This document shows, piece by piece, positions 1 through 8,652 of a stretch of 39,703 bases of DNA. The first letter of the stretch is position 1, and every line of letters begins with the position of its first letter. Under the pieces are notes generated by a model. It made no database searches. It was given only the letters and a program-made list of their open reading frames with translations, and was not told the DNA's origin. The position numbers were made by a program, and so were the translations under genes. The stretch is taken from positions 1 through 39,703 of the forward strand of contig DCID01000003.1 in NCBI GenBank assembly GCA_002315745.1, given 5' to 3'. The stretch comes from Bacteroidales bacterium UBA1735. Lineage in GTDB: Bacteria; Bacteroidota; Bacteroidia; Bacteroidales; Paludibacteraceae.

Positions 1-925
1 ATTCAACGGCCTTGATAGCTGGAGCCTCGGTTACGTTGTCGCAGCTTGCGAACATCATGTAGTAACTCTCTACACCTAACTTAGTAGCTGGTAACTCAGC
101 AGGGATATCACGCAGGTTAGCGCAACCATTAAACATCATTCTATAGCACTTGTCAGCCACTTGTGTTGCATTCAGATCAGGACTAACCGTTAACATCGGG
201 CAGTCAGCGAACATCGTCGAGTAACAACCCTTTGCCAATTCCATCGCGGGCAACTCGGGAGCAGAAACTAACTCAGCGCAGCTGAAGAACATCGAAGTGT
301 AGCAGTTAGTTGCTAAAGTCATAGCAGGTAACTCTGGAGCCACTTGAAGCGATACGCAGCTCATGAACATGTTGCAGTAGCATGCGGTCTTCATCTCGGT
401 AGCAGGTAATACAGGAGCCTCGGTCAACTTACCGCAGTCGCTAAACATTGCGTAGTAGCAATAGTCGCTCAGCTCGGTAGCAGGTACCTCAGGAGCAGAG
501 ATCAATGCACGGCAGTTGTTAAATAAATTAATGAACGCGTATGCGGGCACGTCTGTACGTGTGCGGGTAGCGTCTAACAGACTCATCACATTACCGCTAG
601 CAAAAACACTATCACCCGTTAATACGAAAGAAACGTACGCTTTCTTACTTTCACTGAAGGTCACGTTCTCTCCTTTTGCGCGGAAACTGATAGACTCAGC
701 AAATGCAAGACTCACCTTTTCACCAAATACTACGTCTTGCCATTCGCCTGCGCCTATTTGATATTCTAATGAAGGAACATTGGTCATGGTACCAGTTACT
801 TGAAGAGTTACGTTAGCCACTCTACGAGTACTGTTGTTGGTCAGAGTTAAATTCTCATTGGCCATTGCGTTAACACTCAGCATTGCTGCTACTGCTAAAC
901 CTAAGATCAAATTCGTTGTTTTCAT
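1..925 (-). CDS. BspA-like secreted 26-residue repeat protein, 3' end outside window
   Basis: The gene begins at the ATG at 925 and stays open to the window edge, giving 308 codons without a stop. The N-terminus (MKTTNLILGLAVAAMLSVNAMA) is a signal peptide. About 100 residues of non-repeat sequence follow, including LEYQIGAGEW. From about residue 125 there are seven units of roughly 26 residues with the pattern AP-x-LPAT-x-L-x(3)-CY-x(2)-MF-x(2)-C-x(2)-L. This matches the bacterial surface protein 26-residue / BspA-like leucine-rich repeats of Bacteroidales. Such proteins are exported and often implicated in adhesion, but the ligand cannot be read here. A promoter is visible at 1163-1194, which gives an unusually long leader of about 230 nt filled with hexamer repeats. 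Export is confident; any sorting tail would lie outside the window. Confidence 0.85.
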   Translation of the reverse strand, partial: MKTTNLILGLAVAAMLSVNAMANENLTLTNNSTRRVANVTLQVTGTMTNVPSLEYQIGAGEWQDVVFGEKVSLAFAESISFRAKGENVTFSESKKAYVSFVLTGDSVFASGNVMSLLDATRTRTDVPAYAFINLFNNCRALISAPEVPATELSDYCYYAMFSDCGKLTEAPVLPATEMKTACYCNMFMSCVSLQVAPELPAMTLATNCYTSMFFSCAELVSAPELPAMELAKGCYSTMFADCPMLTVSPDLNATQVADKCYRMMFNGCANLRDIPAELPATKLGVESYYMMFASCDNVTEAPAIKAVE

Positions 926-988
926 AATTGTAATTTTTTAAATGGTTATTATTGATTTTTATTTATTTCTATTTTATTATAAGGTATT

Positions 989-1144
989 GTTGTCGTTATG
1001 GTTGTCGTTGTCGTTATGGTTGTCGTTGTCGTTGTCGTTATGGTTGTCGTTATGGTTGTGGTTGTCGTTATGGTTGTGGTTGTCGTTGTCGTTGTGGTTG
1101 TCGTTGTCGTTGTGGTTGTCGTTGTCGTTGTCGTTATGGTTGTC
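989..1144. repeat. 26 tandem hexamers (GTTGTC / GTTATG / GTTGTG)
   Basis: Uninterrupted hexamers run from 989 to 1144, each GTT followed by GTC, ATG or GTG. In the minus-strand RNA they read GACAAC, CATAAC or CACAAC. The array lies between the predicted promoter (1163-1194) and the start codon (925) of the BspA-like gene, so it should be transcribed as leader. In that sense it contains no AUG and is poor in G, so it should be largely unstructured. Frames through it give only Val/Gly/Cys or Asn/Asp/His runs and are not credible proteins. Confidence 0.95.
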
Positions 1145-1162
1145 GTTTTTTTTAAGACGGTG

Positions 1163-1194
1163 CAAAAGTATATCTTTTATTTGAGGCGTGCAAA
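1163..1194 (-). promoter_or_regulatory. Bacteroidota-type promoter of the BspA-like gene
   Basis: On the minus strand, TTTG (1191-1194), exactly 20 nt, then TACTTTTG (1163-1170). This fits the Bacteroidota -33/-7 consensus TTTG-N19/20-TAnnTTTG. It places the transcription start just before the hexamer array. Confidence 0.75.
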
Positions 1195-1201
1195 TTTGGA
1201 A

Positions 1202-1449
1202 CTTCCATATTCCGTAAAAATGTCTTCCAAATTCCGTATTTTTACTTTCAAAATCGCAATATACTCATTTACAGCCACATACACAACAAAAAAAAATCGC
1301 CCATTTCTGAACGATTTTTTTGATTTTCGAGATTTTTTTATCTCAAAAGGTGATTTTTTCTGTTTTTGGGGCTTTTACGCCAAAAACCTTCCAAATTCCG
1401 TAAAATAACCTTCCAAATTCCGTAAAATGTCTTCCAAATTCCGTAAAAT
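1202..1449. repeat. Five copies of a 19-nt motif at 21-22 nt spacing, in two clusters
   Basis: CTTCCAAATTCCGTAAAAT or close variants occur at 1202-1220, 1224-1242, 1388-1406, 1410-1428 and 1431-1449. The first cluster starts 8 nt upstream of the -33 box of the BspA-like promoter; the second lies about 150 bp further upstream. Spacing of 21-22 nt is two helical turns, which would suit a row of regulator sites. Nothing else recognisable lies between 1195 and 1552. Confidence 0.7.
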
Positions 1450-1552
1450 CTACCTTTGTAGGTTGGTAGAAAACGTAGACTTACTTATAGTAATATAAAT
1501 ATAGCATTTTTCTATATTTTATGATACTTTATCACAAATGGCTATGCCTTAA

Positions 1553-1960
1553 CTATTGTATTTGTTCTAAAAACTTATTAATGGAAATGATAGCTATACG
1601 TGGCCATTCGATTTCTTCCAAAGGTTTAAAATCTTTGTCGTTCGTCACAATATACTCTGCATTAGATGCTACAGCACAATCAACAAACTTGTTGTCATCC
1701 ACATCCTCTGTCAACAAATCAAAGTGCATATACACTTCTTGATAAGTTGTCGTGGATAGTCGTGCAATCGCTTCTACTACATTATGCGCAATCTCTGGAG
1801 AACTCTTTTGAGCAATAATCTCCTCATACTCTTCCAAGATATCCGTGTTTACACATAAACTAATCTTGCCTTCAATGACATCTCCCCATATCTTATGGTA
1901 CGGACTCTTTGAAGGTAGCGCTTGTAGCAGGCAGTTGGTATCAAGAACGATGAATCGCAT
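1553..1960 (-). CDS. PIN-domain toxin of a type II toxin-antitoxin pair
   Basis: This 135-residue protein starts MRFIVLDTN, the typical beginning of PIN domains, with the first catalytic Asp at residue 7. Further acidic residues follow: EEYEE near 45, DVDDNKFVD near 90, and TNDKDF near 110. These make the four-acidic-residue metal site of a PIN ribonuclease. A longer in-frame start at 2014 is rejected, because it would overlap the upstream gene far more and adds nothing PIN-like. The gene overlaps the upstream antitoxin by 20 nt, the usual coupled arrangement. Such toxins cleave RNA when the labile partner is lost. The putative PIN-family toxin assignment is good; the target RNA is unknown. 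Confidence 0.85.
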   Translation of the reverse strand: MRFIVLDTNCLLQALPSKSPYHKIWGDVIEGKISLCVNTDILEEYEEIIAQKSSPEIAHNVVEAIARLSTTTYQEVYMHFDLLTEDVDDNKFVDCAVASNAEYIVTNDKDFKPLEEIEWPRIAIISINKFLEQIQ

Positions 1961-2171
1961 GACGATAAGGTGTACGCATGTGTTCTTTCCCCCAATCCTC
2001 GACCATTTGCGCATTTATAGCACCTTTATCCCACATAGCATCAATATCTTGTTGAGCTTTTTGGGCAAAGTACCGAGCAATTAGGTCGCGGAAGTCATTA
2101 AAATCTGCCTGATTGTGAATGCCCTTAACTGCATTCAAAACCTCTAATTGTGCCATTTGTAAGTACGACAT
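1941..2171 (-). CDS. Antitoxin partner of the PIN toxin
   Basis: A 76-residue soluble protein starting MSYLQMAQLEVLNAVKG, mostly helical, with no recognisable DNA-binding motif. It ends inside the first codons of the PIN toxin (20-nt overlap), so the role is inferred from position. An alternative ATG (MAQLEV) lies 15 nt further in. A consensus promoter lies immediately upstream (2199-2230), so the pair forms its own transcription unit. Autoregulation by the pair is typical of such modules but is not shown here. Confidence 0.7.
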   Translation of the reverse strand: MSYLQMAQLEVLNAVKGIHNQADFNDFRDLIARYFAQKAQQDIDAMWDKGAINAQMVEDWGKEHMRTPYRHAIHRS

Positions 2172-2198
2172 ATTCGTTACATTTTACATTTCGAGCTG

Positions 2199-2230
2199 CA
2201 AAAGTACTACTTTTTTTTGGAATATGCAAA
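2199..2230 (-). promoter_or_regulatory. Promoter of the PIN toxin-antitoxin pair
   Basis: On the minus strand: TTTG (2227-2230), 20 nt, TACTTTTG (2199-2206). It is followed by GCAGCTCGAAA, the same initial transcribed sequence seen after the TA promoters at 33.7 and 34.8 kb. Confidence 0.75.
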
Positions 2231-2271
2231 TTTTTCCTGACTTTTTCGGGATAAATAGACAAAAAATGCAT

Positions 2272-2308
2272 AAAAAAGAAATCTGGCAGCCCTAAAGACC
2301 ACCAGATT
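2272..2308 (-). terminator. Rho-independent terminator after the M6 protease gene
   Basis: Minus-strand stem AATCTGG/CCAGATT (7 bp, 15-nt loop) followed by a T-rich run (TTTCTTTTTT). It lies about 75 nt past the stop codon of the M6 gene and just upstream of the next promoter. Confidence 0.7.
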
Positions 2309-2312
2309 CCTC

Positions 2313-2376
2313 TAGCCTCTAAACTGTAGGCGCGAAGCGCCGTCCTCTAAACTGTAGCGAAGCGTCCTCTAAACTC
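2313..2376. repeat. 3'-flank repeat TTTAGAGG plus small GC hairpins
   Basis: In minus sense, TTTAGAGG occurs three times, separated by CGCTTCGC and by a perfect small hairpin, GGCGC-TTC-GCGCC. One unit is 22 nt and another 27 nt. A variant block follows the stop codon of the next secreted gene (8608-8652), where the hairpin reads GGCGCTAAGCGCC. Confidence 0.7.
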
Positions 2377-2381
2377 CCCCC

Positions 2382-5300
2382 CTACGGCTTCACTGACGAG
2401 AAAATCGCATAATACGTCACATCCTTCGTCACAATCTTATCCCCAGCCGTCGTGAACAGATCATCTGGGTTCTTATTGATGGCGCTATAATGGTCGCCAA
2501 CCAAGCTCCATCCCACAAAGTACTTCGGATGAGCCGCCGTACCGCCTTGTCCAGGATTAGCTGGCAATATCAACGCATTACCCGAGAAGTACTTCTGTAC
2601 CACAGGCGCCGAACCATTGTTCGTTACCCAAGTTACCGTGATATCGCCCTCAGGTGTTACACTACCCGTAGCTTGGAACGTAGCCGTATAGGTCGCATTA
2701 CCCGTTACCGTGATCGAACGCGGATTGACGTGCGAACCGTCCTGCCATTGTACAAACTCATTCCCGGAAGTCGGCGTAGCCGTCAGCGTAATGATGGCAT
2801 TCTCGTTATATACACCGCCACCAGTCACCGTACCCTTAGCCCCATCATTCGAGTTCGCCGTAATCGTGTAGGTTACGACGGGATCCAACGTGGATGAAAT
2901 AACCATGTTCCCCGAAGCCGCACTCACTACCAGTCGTCCTGTAGCAGGATCATACGACTCCTTCGTACCACCACTTACATTCACTACGCTCGGGTGCGTC
3001 GTGCCGTCGTTGTTATACACATACGTCACAAATCCGCCTGGGGTTGTGTACGTGTAGTTAGGACTCAATGTACCGCCCGTCGAGTTCGTCACCGTATAAG
3101 CGGTCACACCCGTCTGATCTTTCAGAATCAGTATCGCTAACTCAGGATAGTCCACGAATGGGTTACGGTTACCTTTATACGTTTGCGCACCGTCGTTACG
3201 AACCATCTCCGTCAACGATGGTGGGTCTTGCATGTTCCACTTCAGCAATATAGCCAAACTCTCAAACACACCCTCCGAGCCCAACTTGTTGAGCAGTTGT
3301 GCCTGACCATTATAGTAACTGTTCTTATGTCCACCCATCTCGCCATACACGATATAGTCATATAAGATCACACGCGCTGCATCACCATGATACGAACCGC
3401 GGTTCGAACTCTTATAGTTGATATTGTCAATGGCTATCGCATCCGTATTATAGAACGTAGGCGTGGTCTCACCGTATGCCTTATTACCACGGCTGGAGTT
3501 GATGCTGGCATTGGCAGGACGAACCGACTGCATATCATAGCCCATAGGTATAGAACTACTTGCGCCCTTCGATTGTGGCCATGTATGTTCACGGTTATAC
3601 GTTTTACCGCCATCCCATGTACCATTCATACTCTTACCATCGTAGTAACCGATGATATAGCCTGCCGCATTCAAGTCACGATCCACATTCACATAGTTAC
3701 TACGCAGATCGTCGTAACTACCACCACTCACTTTGGTGTCACCCATCTTCGTATTCAGCGTACCGAACAACTCCGAACCGCTCTGGCTCATCATCGTTGC
3801 GTAGGCAGTAGCACCCGTGTAGTATGCCGTCTGTTTGGCAACATAGTCACTATATGCCGAACGACCTTCCTGTGAAGCCACGTGCGCCTGCATGTCGATT
3901 CCGACCGCACCCGTCACCGTTACCTCATAATTCGCATTAGCCGCGGTATAGTTTGCTGTAGCAGCCACCGTTGCTGTAATAGTCGCCGTGCCAGGTGTCA
4001 CACCCTTCACTTTACCAGCACCATCCACCGTAGCCACATCCGTATTAGATGACTCATACACCACCGTACCAAACTTAGCCGTTGCCACATTCGTCACAAA
4101 CGCTGCCGCCTGTACACTCACACTCGCTTGCGCAAACGTCAGCGTGTTAGTCGCTTGCGTCACCGTCAGCGTGTACGTCGCCGAGTGAGCCGTATAACTG
4201 CTCGATGCCGCTACACTACCCGTGATGGTGGTCGTACCCACACCCACGGTCGTGATCTCACCGTCGTTATCCACCGTTGCCACACTCTCATTACTGCTCG
4301 AGTAACTGATAGCACCATCGGAGTTCGTACTAACCGTTCTCGTCAACGGTTCGCCAAAGGCAATCGTGGCATCACCCAATGGGAAACTGATAGTCGGAGC
4401 TACCGCACCGCTGTTCACCGTCACATTGATCACCTTATTAGCCGCCGTATGGGTATCATTCTGCGCGGTCGTCATCGTGATCGTTGTACTGCCAACTGCT
4501 ACACCATGTACCGAACCTTCTGTCGTCACCGTAGCCACAGCTTCGTTAGTCGATACATAGCTAATCGTTGCCCCCGTATTGGTCGTTGCACCGATACTCT
4601 TATCTACACCCACCGTCATGGTTATATCCGATGCCGAGATTGTACCCGTCGCACGATTCACCGTCACCGTATAGCTGGCAGCATTGTCTTTCGCATTATA
4701 CTTATTCGTAGCCGCAATATTCACCGAAATAGTAGCCTCACCAGCCGTCAAAGCCGTCACCTCACCCGTCGAAGCATTCACGCTCGCAACAGCAGGTGCA
4801 CTACTTGAATACGTCACCGCACCCGTGGAGTTGGTCGTCACTTGTTGCGTCTGCCGATCACCTACCGTCATCACCTTGCTGGACTCCGTAAACGAAGCCG
4901 TAGGATCGGTCTTAGCCGCCGTCGAGCAAGTCAACGAGTAGTCCGACTTAACCGACGAAGCCGCATCCAAATACGTTACGGACAGTTGCTTAACCTCTAA
5001 ACGAGTAGTCTTGCTCGTTCCTTTACAGGTAAAGACAATCGTTGAAGCATTTAATCCCGAAGTAGAATAAGGAGTCGTAGTAGGCAGAGATACACCCGTT
5101 GCATAACTGCTGCCATCTACAGCCACATCAATCGTCGTTCCTTGATTAGAACCTAACGTAATCGCCGAAATCTTCTTGCTATTATTAGCCGTTACCGTGA
5201 ATGTACCACCATTCTGATAGATTCGGATATAATTATCGGTGGTCAAGTATGGATCATTAGCCGCCGTACCTTTCGCACCCGCAAACGATATATTCGCATC

Positions 5301-8300
5301 CAAATCACCACTGGTAGCCGTAAAGCTATTCTTGCTCACCGAAGTCGGAGTCACAGCCCCCGCATCCGAAGTCGCATACACCGCATAGTAGGTCACATCC
5401 GCTGTCACCGCCGTACCAATCACCGATGTGATATAAGTTGGAGGAACATCCGCAGAGTAACTGCTACTTGCCGTCCATCCTTGGAACGTACGACTTGCCG
5501 AGCAGTTGGCTGGCGTACTGGGCAATGCCAATAACTCACCATTCTCATACACCACAGGGGTCGTTGAGCCATCAGCCGACCACGTAACCGTCCGATTTAC
5601 TACCGCCTGCACCGTCACATTGATTACTTTCTGCGCCGCCTCATACTTATCCGTTTGCGCCGTACTCAGCGTCACAGTCGTATTACCAGCAGCCACACCC
5701 GTGAAGACTTTGCCCTCACGCGACAACTTGCTGCCGTCCGCAATCGCATAACTGATCGCTGCATCCGAAGTAGTCGTAGCATCTAATGAATATGTCTTAC
5801 CCACCTTCACCGTGAAATTATCCACCGCCGTGATGGTAGCCGCAGCGCGACTCACATTCACCGTATAAGACGCATTCGCCGTCAAGTGACGCTTAGTCGC
5901 AGCCACCGTAGCCGTAATCACTGCCGTTCCTTGCTTAATAGCCGTCACCGCACCCGTCGAAGCATTGACCGTAGCCACCGCTGGATTCGACGACGTGTAC
6001 GTAATCACACCCGTCGAGTTAGTCACTGGCAACTGAGGTGTCGAAGTCTCACCAGCAATCATGTTCACACTCGCTTGGTCAAAACTAAAGTCAGGTGCCA
6101 CAGGATCACCTGCTACTGCACGCTTGTAGATTTGCAGATTACCTACACTACTTGTATAGGTCGTGAAACGAGGACTACCCGCGTTATACTGCAACGAACC
6201 ATACGAACTCGTCGTGCTCGTCATCACCAAGTTATTGCCACTGAACGACAACGTCCAAGTCGTAGTACCACCACTCGACAACGACACCGCTTTCGCACCC
6301 GTCGTACCTAACATATTTCCACCATCCATCGTGAATGTCCAAGCACCCGCCGAACCACCTAAAGTATAAATAATCACTTGCGTCTCATCGGGCAATTCCA
6401 ACGAGTGAGGAGTTGTGGAAGTGTTAATCGTCTGGCTCTCACCATTCAAATAGGTCGTTCCGTACTGCAAACCAGCCGCAGCCACACTTGCACCTTCGTT
6501 CACAAAGATGACCTCATCACCTGCGCTCAAGTTACTCAGACTCGTCACCTGCTCAAACGTATTACTACCCTTCGTCTTAGTGGCAATAATCGTCACACTC
6601 ACACCACCCGTGATGTTCGCCGAAGGAATAGAAATCGTCAACGTATTAGATGTAATCGACGCATACGTACTGGTAACATCCACATTATTCACACGCACCT
6701 CATACAAGCAGTTATCATCCGTCAGTGCATCATAGCCATTCGCTGCCGTAAAGGTAGCGCTATAGCCTCCACTCTTGAGGAACTCGCCCGCGTCGGGGCC
6801 AGACGTCTTCGTCACACCTTCTAAACTATACTCCAAGTTCGCATAACCTGTATGCTCATATACCGCATAGAGAGTGATGTTATTCGTCGGATAATACTTC
6901 TGTCCTGCCGTACCTGCATCAGCCGTAACGGCACCACTGGTCGTTGCCCAGCCTTTGAATGTATAGCCCGTATTCGCCGAACACGAAGGCAATGTCACAC
7001 CGCTACCCGTACTCGCTTCCGTCAACGAAGCCGATGCTGGAGTACCATGTCCGTTACCATCGAACGTCACCGTCATCTGCTGTTGACCGCCATTATAGAG
7101 GAACGTAATCACATTACTCGTCAGCGCCACATTCGTTATCGCATGACCGCTAATCGGTGTGATACTCGTGCCACCCGTAGGCATAGCATCTTTGGTATTG
7201 CCGATATTGGTCGTTTTACCATCCGCACGGCAAACAGTATAACGCAGCGTACCTGCCGTATTGTTCAGCACGTTGTTATTCCAAGACGTCGCATTATACG
7301 TTACCTTCCATATCACCAAACCTGCACCAGGGTTATAGGAATCAAAACCCGTCTTCTGACGATTCTCCAAATAGTACACCGTCGAGGTATTCGTACAAGC
7401 CACCAACTTATCCGTAGAGTTAAGTTGACGCGCGTATTGACTTCCCACAGGCATCGTCACGTTTTCAGGGTCTTTCAATATAGTTGGTGTAGCCCAACCC
7501 ATGAAATACCTGTCATAGATACTATACAGAGGAGGATACCATCCACTACCATTGTAACTACCGCCATCCATCAGCGACCAATCACCAGGAGTGGCGTTAT
7601 TGTCATCGTTTGTTCCGTAGTCCGTATCATAGTAGTCTGGCATACCTATCACGTGGCTGAACTCGTGACAGAAAGTAGCAATACCATCGCTGTTCGTACC
7701 ACTACCGCCGCTCAACTCAGGCGAGCAGGCATAGTGCTTAATCGTCTTTCCGTCAATCTTATTCGTACCCGACACTTCCCAACTGTGTGGCCAAATAGAG
7801 TTATCGGGTCCACCACCTGCTTCACCATAACCTGCATAGATGATATACACGTTATCTACCTTACCATCGTTATTCATATCATAGTTGGCAAAGTTACATC
7901 CCGCAGCATCCGCTTTTTGGCAAGCTTCTAATGCCATCTCACGCGGTCTAACATCATCACCGCCGCTGTCGTTTGCACCATAGTAAGCCATATTATTACT
8001 CAGCGTCACAGGACCAAAAATGTCAAATGTCGGGATATAGTTACCATCCGACGACTGGTTGAAGTAGTCCTTCACCGAACCGCAACCGTGGCTACCATCA
8101 CCACCTGTCTGGTTCAGGATCTTTTCATAGAACGCAGCATTGTACTTCGAGTTAAAAGACTTGTCTGTAAACTGCACCAAGATAACGAGCAACCTCGTTG
8201 GTTGCGCATCGCCATAGTTCTTACGAATCGTAGCCCCCTTACGAGCGCTCCGTCCTGCCGCCATACGTGCTGCCACCTGATTGCCATCGGGCGCACTACC

Positions 8301-8522
8301 CACGATCTGCCAATAGCCATTGGCATCGCGTTTCATTTCTTGACCCGACTCGTTCACCCAGTAGTGGTAGAACTCGTCACCGCGTTGCTCCACCTGAATA
8401 GTTGTTCCATCAGGTTGAGTCATTGTCTGCCAGCCACGTTTCGCTGGCACTGCCATCGCCGTTGAGGCGACCATTAGGGCTAAGCACATCGCCATCACCC
8501 CTCTCAGAAATACATGTTTCAT
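2382..8522 (-). CDS. Secreted M6-family metalloprotease / Big_2 / InlB-repeat / endonuclease I mosaic
   Basis: A 2046-residue exported protein. It has a signal peptide (1-24), then a propeptide-like segment (WQTMTQPDGTTIQV). The M6 peptidase (about 105-470) has the zinc motif HEFSHVIGMPDYYD near 286. An InlB-type repeat near 485-555 (FKGWATTSG) follows, then a recurring beta-rich module near 655-800, several Big_2-like domains (about 805-985 and 1205-1540) and another InlB unit near 980-1050. The endonuclease I (EndA/NucM) domain spans about 1545-1800, with YNREHTWPQSKG near 1642 and NSSRGN near 1675. Two further InlB-like segments end the protein at YAIFSSVKP. The EH pair and the later Asn of the nuclease active site are retained, but the family's usual DLHH segment reads DMQS. 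There is no obvious type IX sorting tail. It probably degrades extracellular protein and DNA or RNA. Confidence 0.85.
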   Translation of the reverse strand: MKHVFLRGVMAMCLALMVASTAMAVPAKRGWQTMTQPDGTTIQVEQRGDEFYHYWVNESGQEMKRDANGYWQIVGSAPDGNQVAARMAAGRSARKGATIRKNYGDAQPTRLLVILVQFTDKSFNSKYNAAFYEKILNQTGGDGSHGCGSVKDYFNQSSDGNYIPTFDIFGPVTLSNNMAYYGANDSGGDDVRPREMALEACQKADAAGCNFANYDMNNDGKVDNVYIIYAGYGEAGGGPDNSIWPHSWEVSGTNKIDGKTIKHYACSPELSGGSGTNSDGIATFCHEFSHVIGMPDYYDTDYGTNDDNNATPGDWSLMDGGSYNGSGWYPPLYSIYDRYFMGWATPTILKDPENVTMPVGSQYARQLNSTDKLVACTNTSTVYYLENRQKTGFDSYNPGAGLVIWKVTYNATSWNNNVLNNTAGTLRYTVCRADGKTTNIGNTKDAMPTGGTSITPISGHAITNVALTSNVITFLYNGGQQQMTVTFDGNGHGTPASASLTEASTGSGVTLPSCSANTGYTFKGWATTSGAVTADAGTAGQKYYPTNNITLYAVYEHTGYANLEYSLEGVTKTSGPDAGEFLKSGGYSATFTAANGYDALTDDNCLYEVRVNNVDVTSTYASITSNTLTISIPSANITGGVSVTIIATKTKGSNTFEQVTSLSNLSAGDEVIFVNEGASVAAAGLQYGTTYLNGESQTINTSTTPHSLELPDETQVIIYTLGGSAGAWTFTMDGGNMLGTTGAKAVSLSSGGTTTWTLSFSGNNLVMTSTTSSYGSLQYNAGSPRFTTYTSSVGNLQIYKRAVAGDPVAPDFSFDQASVNMIAGETSTPQLPVTNSTGVITYTSSNPAVATVNASTGAVTAIKQGTAVITATVAATKRHLTANASYTVNVSRAAATITAVDNFTVKVGKTYSLDATTTSDAAISYAIADGSKLSREGKVFTGVAAGNTTVTLSTAQTDKYEAAQKVINVTVQAVVNRTVTWSADGSTTPVVYENGELLALPSTPANCSASRTFQGWTASSSYSADVPPTYITSVIGTAVTADVTYYAVYATSDAGAVTPTSVSKNSFTATSGDLDANISFAGAKGTAANDPYLTTDNYIRIYQNGGTFTVTANNSKKISAITLGSNQGTTIDVAVDGSSYATGVSLPTTTPYSTSGLNASTIVFTCKGTSKTTRLEVKQLSVTYLDAASSVKSDYSLTCSTAAKTDPTASFTESSKVMTVGDRQTQQVTTNSTGAVTYSSSAPAVASVNASTGEVTALTAGEATISVNIAATNKYNAKDNAASYTVTVNRATGTISASDITMTVGVDKSIGATTNTGATISYVSTNEAVATVTTEGSVHGVAVGSTTITMTTAQNDTHTAANKVINVTVNSGAVAPTISFPLGDATIAFGEPLTRTVSTNSDGAISYSSSNESVATVDNDGEITTVGVGTTTITGSVAASSSYTAHSATYTLTVTQATNTLTFAQASVSVQAAAFVTNVATAKFGTVVYESSNTDVATVDGAGKVKGVTPGTATITATVAATANYTAANANYEVTVTGAVGIDMQAHVASQEGRSAYSDYVAKQTAYYTGATAYATMMSQSGSELFGTLNTKMGDTKVSGGSYDDLRSNYVNVDRDLNAAGYIIGYYDGKSMNGTWDGGKTYNREHTWPQSKGASSSIPMGYDMQSVRPANASINSSRGNKAYGETTPTFYNTDAIAIDNINYKSSNRGSYHGDAARVILYDYIVYGEMGGHKNSYYNGQAQLLNKLGSEGVFESLAILLKWNMQDPPSLTEMVRNDGAQTYKGNRNPFVDYPELAILILKDQTGVTAYTVTNSTGGTLSPNYTYTTPGGFVTYVYNNDGTTHPSVVNVSGGTKESYDPATGRLVVSAASGNMVISSTLDPVVTYTITANSNDGAKGTVTGGGVYNENAIITLTATPTSGNEFVQWQDGSHVNPRSITVTGNATYTATFQATGSVTPEGDITVTWVTNNGSAPVVQKYFSGNALILPANPGQGGTAAHPKYFVGWSLVGDHYSAINKNPDDLFTTAGDKIVTKDVTYYAIFSSVKP

Positions 8523-8570
8523 GATTTGGTTTTTGATTTTTTAATATATTTTATTTATTTTCCTTAGTTA

Positions 8571-8596
8571 GCAACAGCCAACCCAATGGCTGCTGC
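8571..8596 (-). promoter_or_regulatory. Leader hairpin with conserved loop, upstream of the M6 protease gene
   Basis: GCAACAGCCA / TGGCTGCTGC form a 10-position stem with one mismatch around the loop ACCCAA (minus-strand TTGGGT), 48 nt before the start codon. Related hairpins with different stems lie upstream of other secreted genes (24729, 34026, 35128 and, degenerate, 35838). Confidence 0.6.
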
Positions 8597-8607
8597 CATA
8601 TCCTTCG

Positions 8608-8652
8608 CCTCTAACCTGTAGGCGCTTAGCGCCGTCCTCTAAACTCTAAACT
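8608..8652. repeat. 3'-flank repeat, second copy
   Basis: TTTAGAGG blocks and the hairpin GGCGCTAAGCGCC directly follow the stop codon of the 468-aa gene. They resemble the block at 2313-2376, with the central bases of the hairpin changed. Confidence 0.65.

Noticed and set aside
989..1144. Possible CRISPR array
   Set aside because: Units are 6 nt with no spacers; no cas genes in the window. The 28-nt units at 38112-38167 are also directly adjacent without spacers.
952..1408. Frames through the hexamer array giving poly-Val, Cys/Gly/Arg or Asn/Asp/His proteins
   Set aside because: They exist only because the hexamers lack stops in several frames; the minus-strand one would begin inside the promoter -7 box.
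1961..2014. Longer start for the PIN toxin (MRKWSRIGG...)
   Set aside because: The extra 18 residues precede the canonical PIN start MRFIVLDTN and would lengthen the overlap with the antitoxin to 74 nt.
6852..7931. Long plus-strand open frames opposite the secreted proteins (also 14010-15407, 20898-21950)
   Set aside because: They are rich in Arg, Thr and Ile in a way that mirrors the codons of the opposite-strand repeat proteins and show no domain; treated as shadows.
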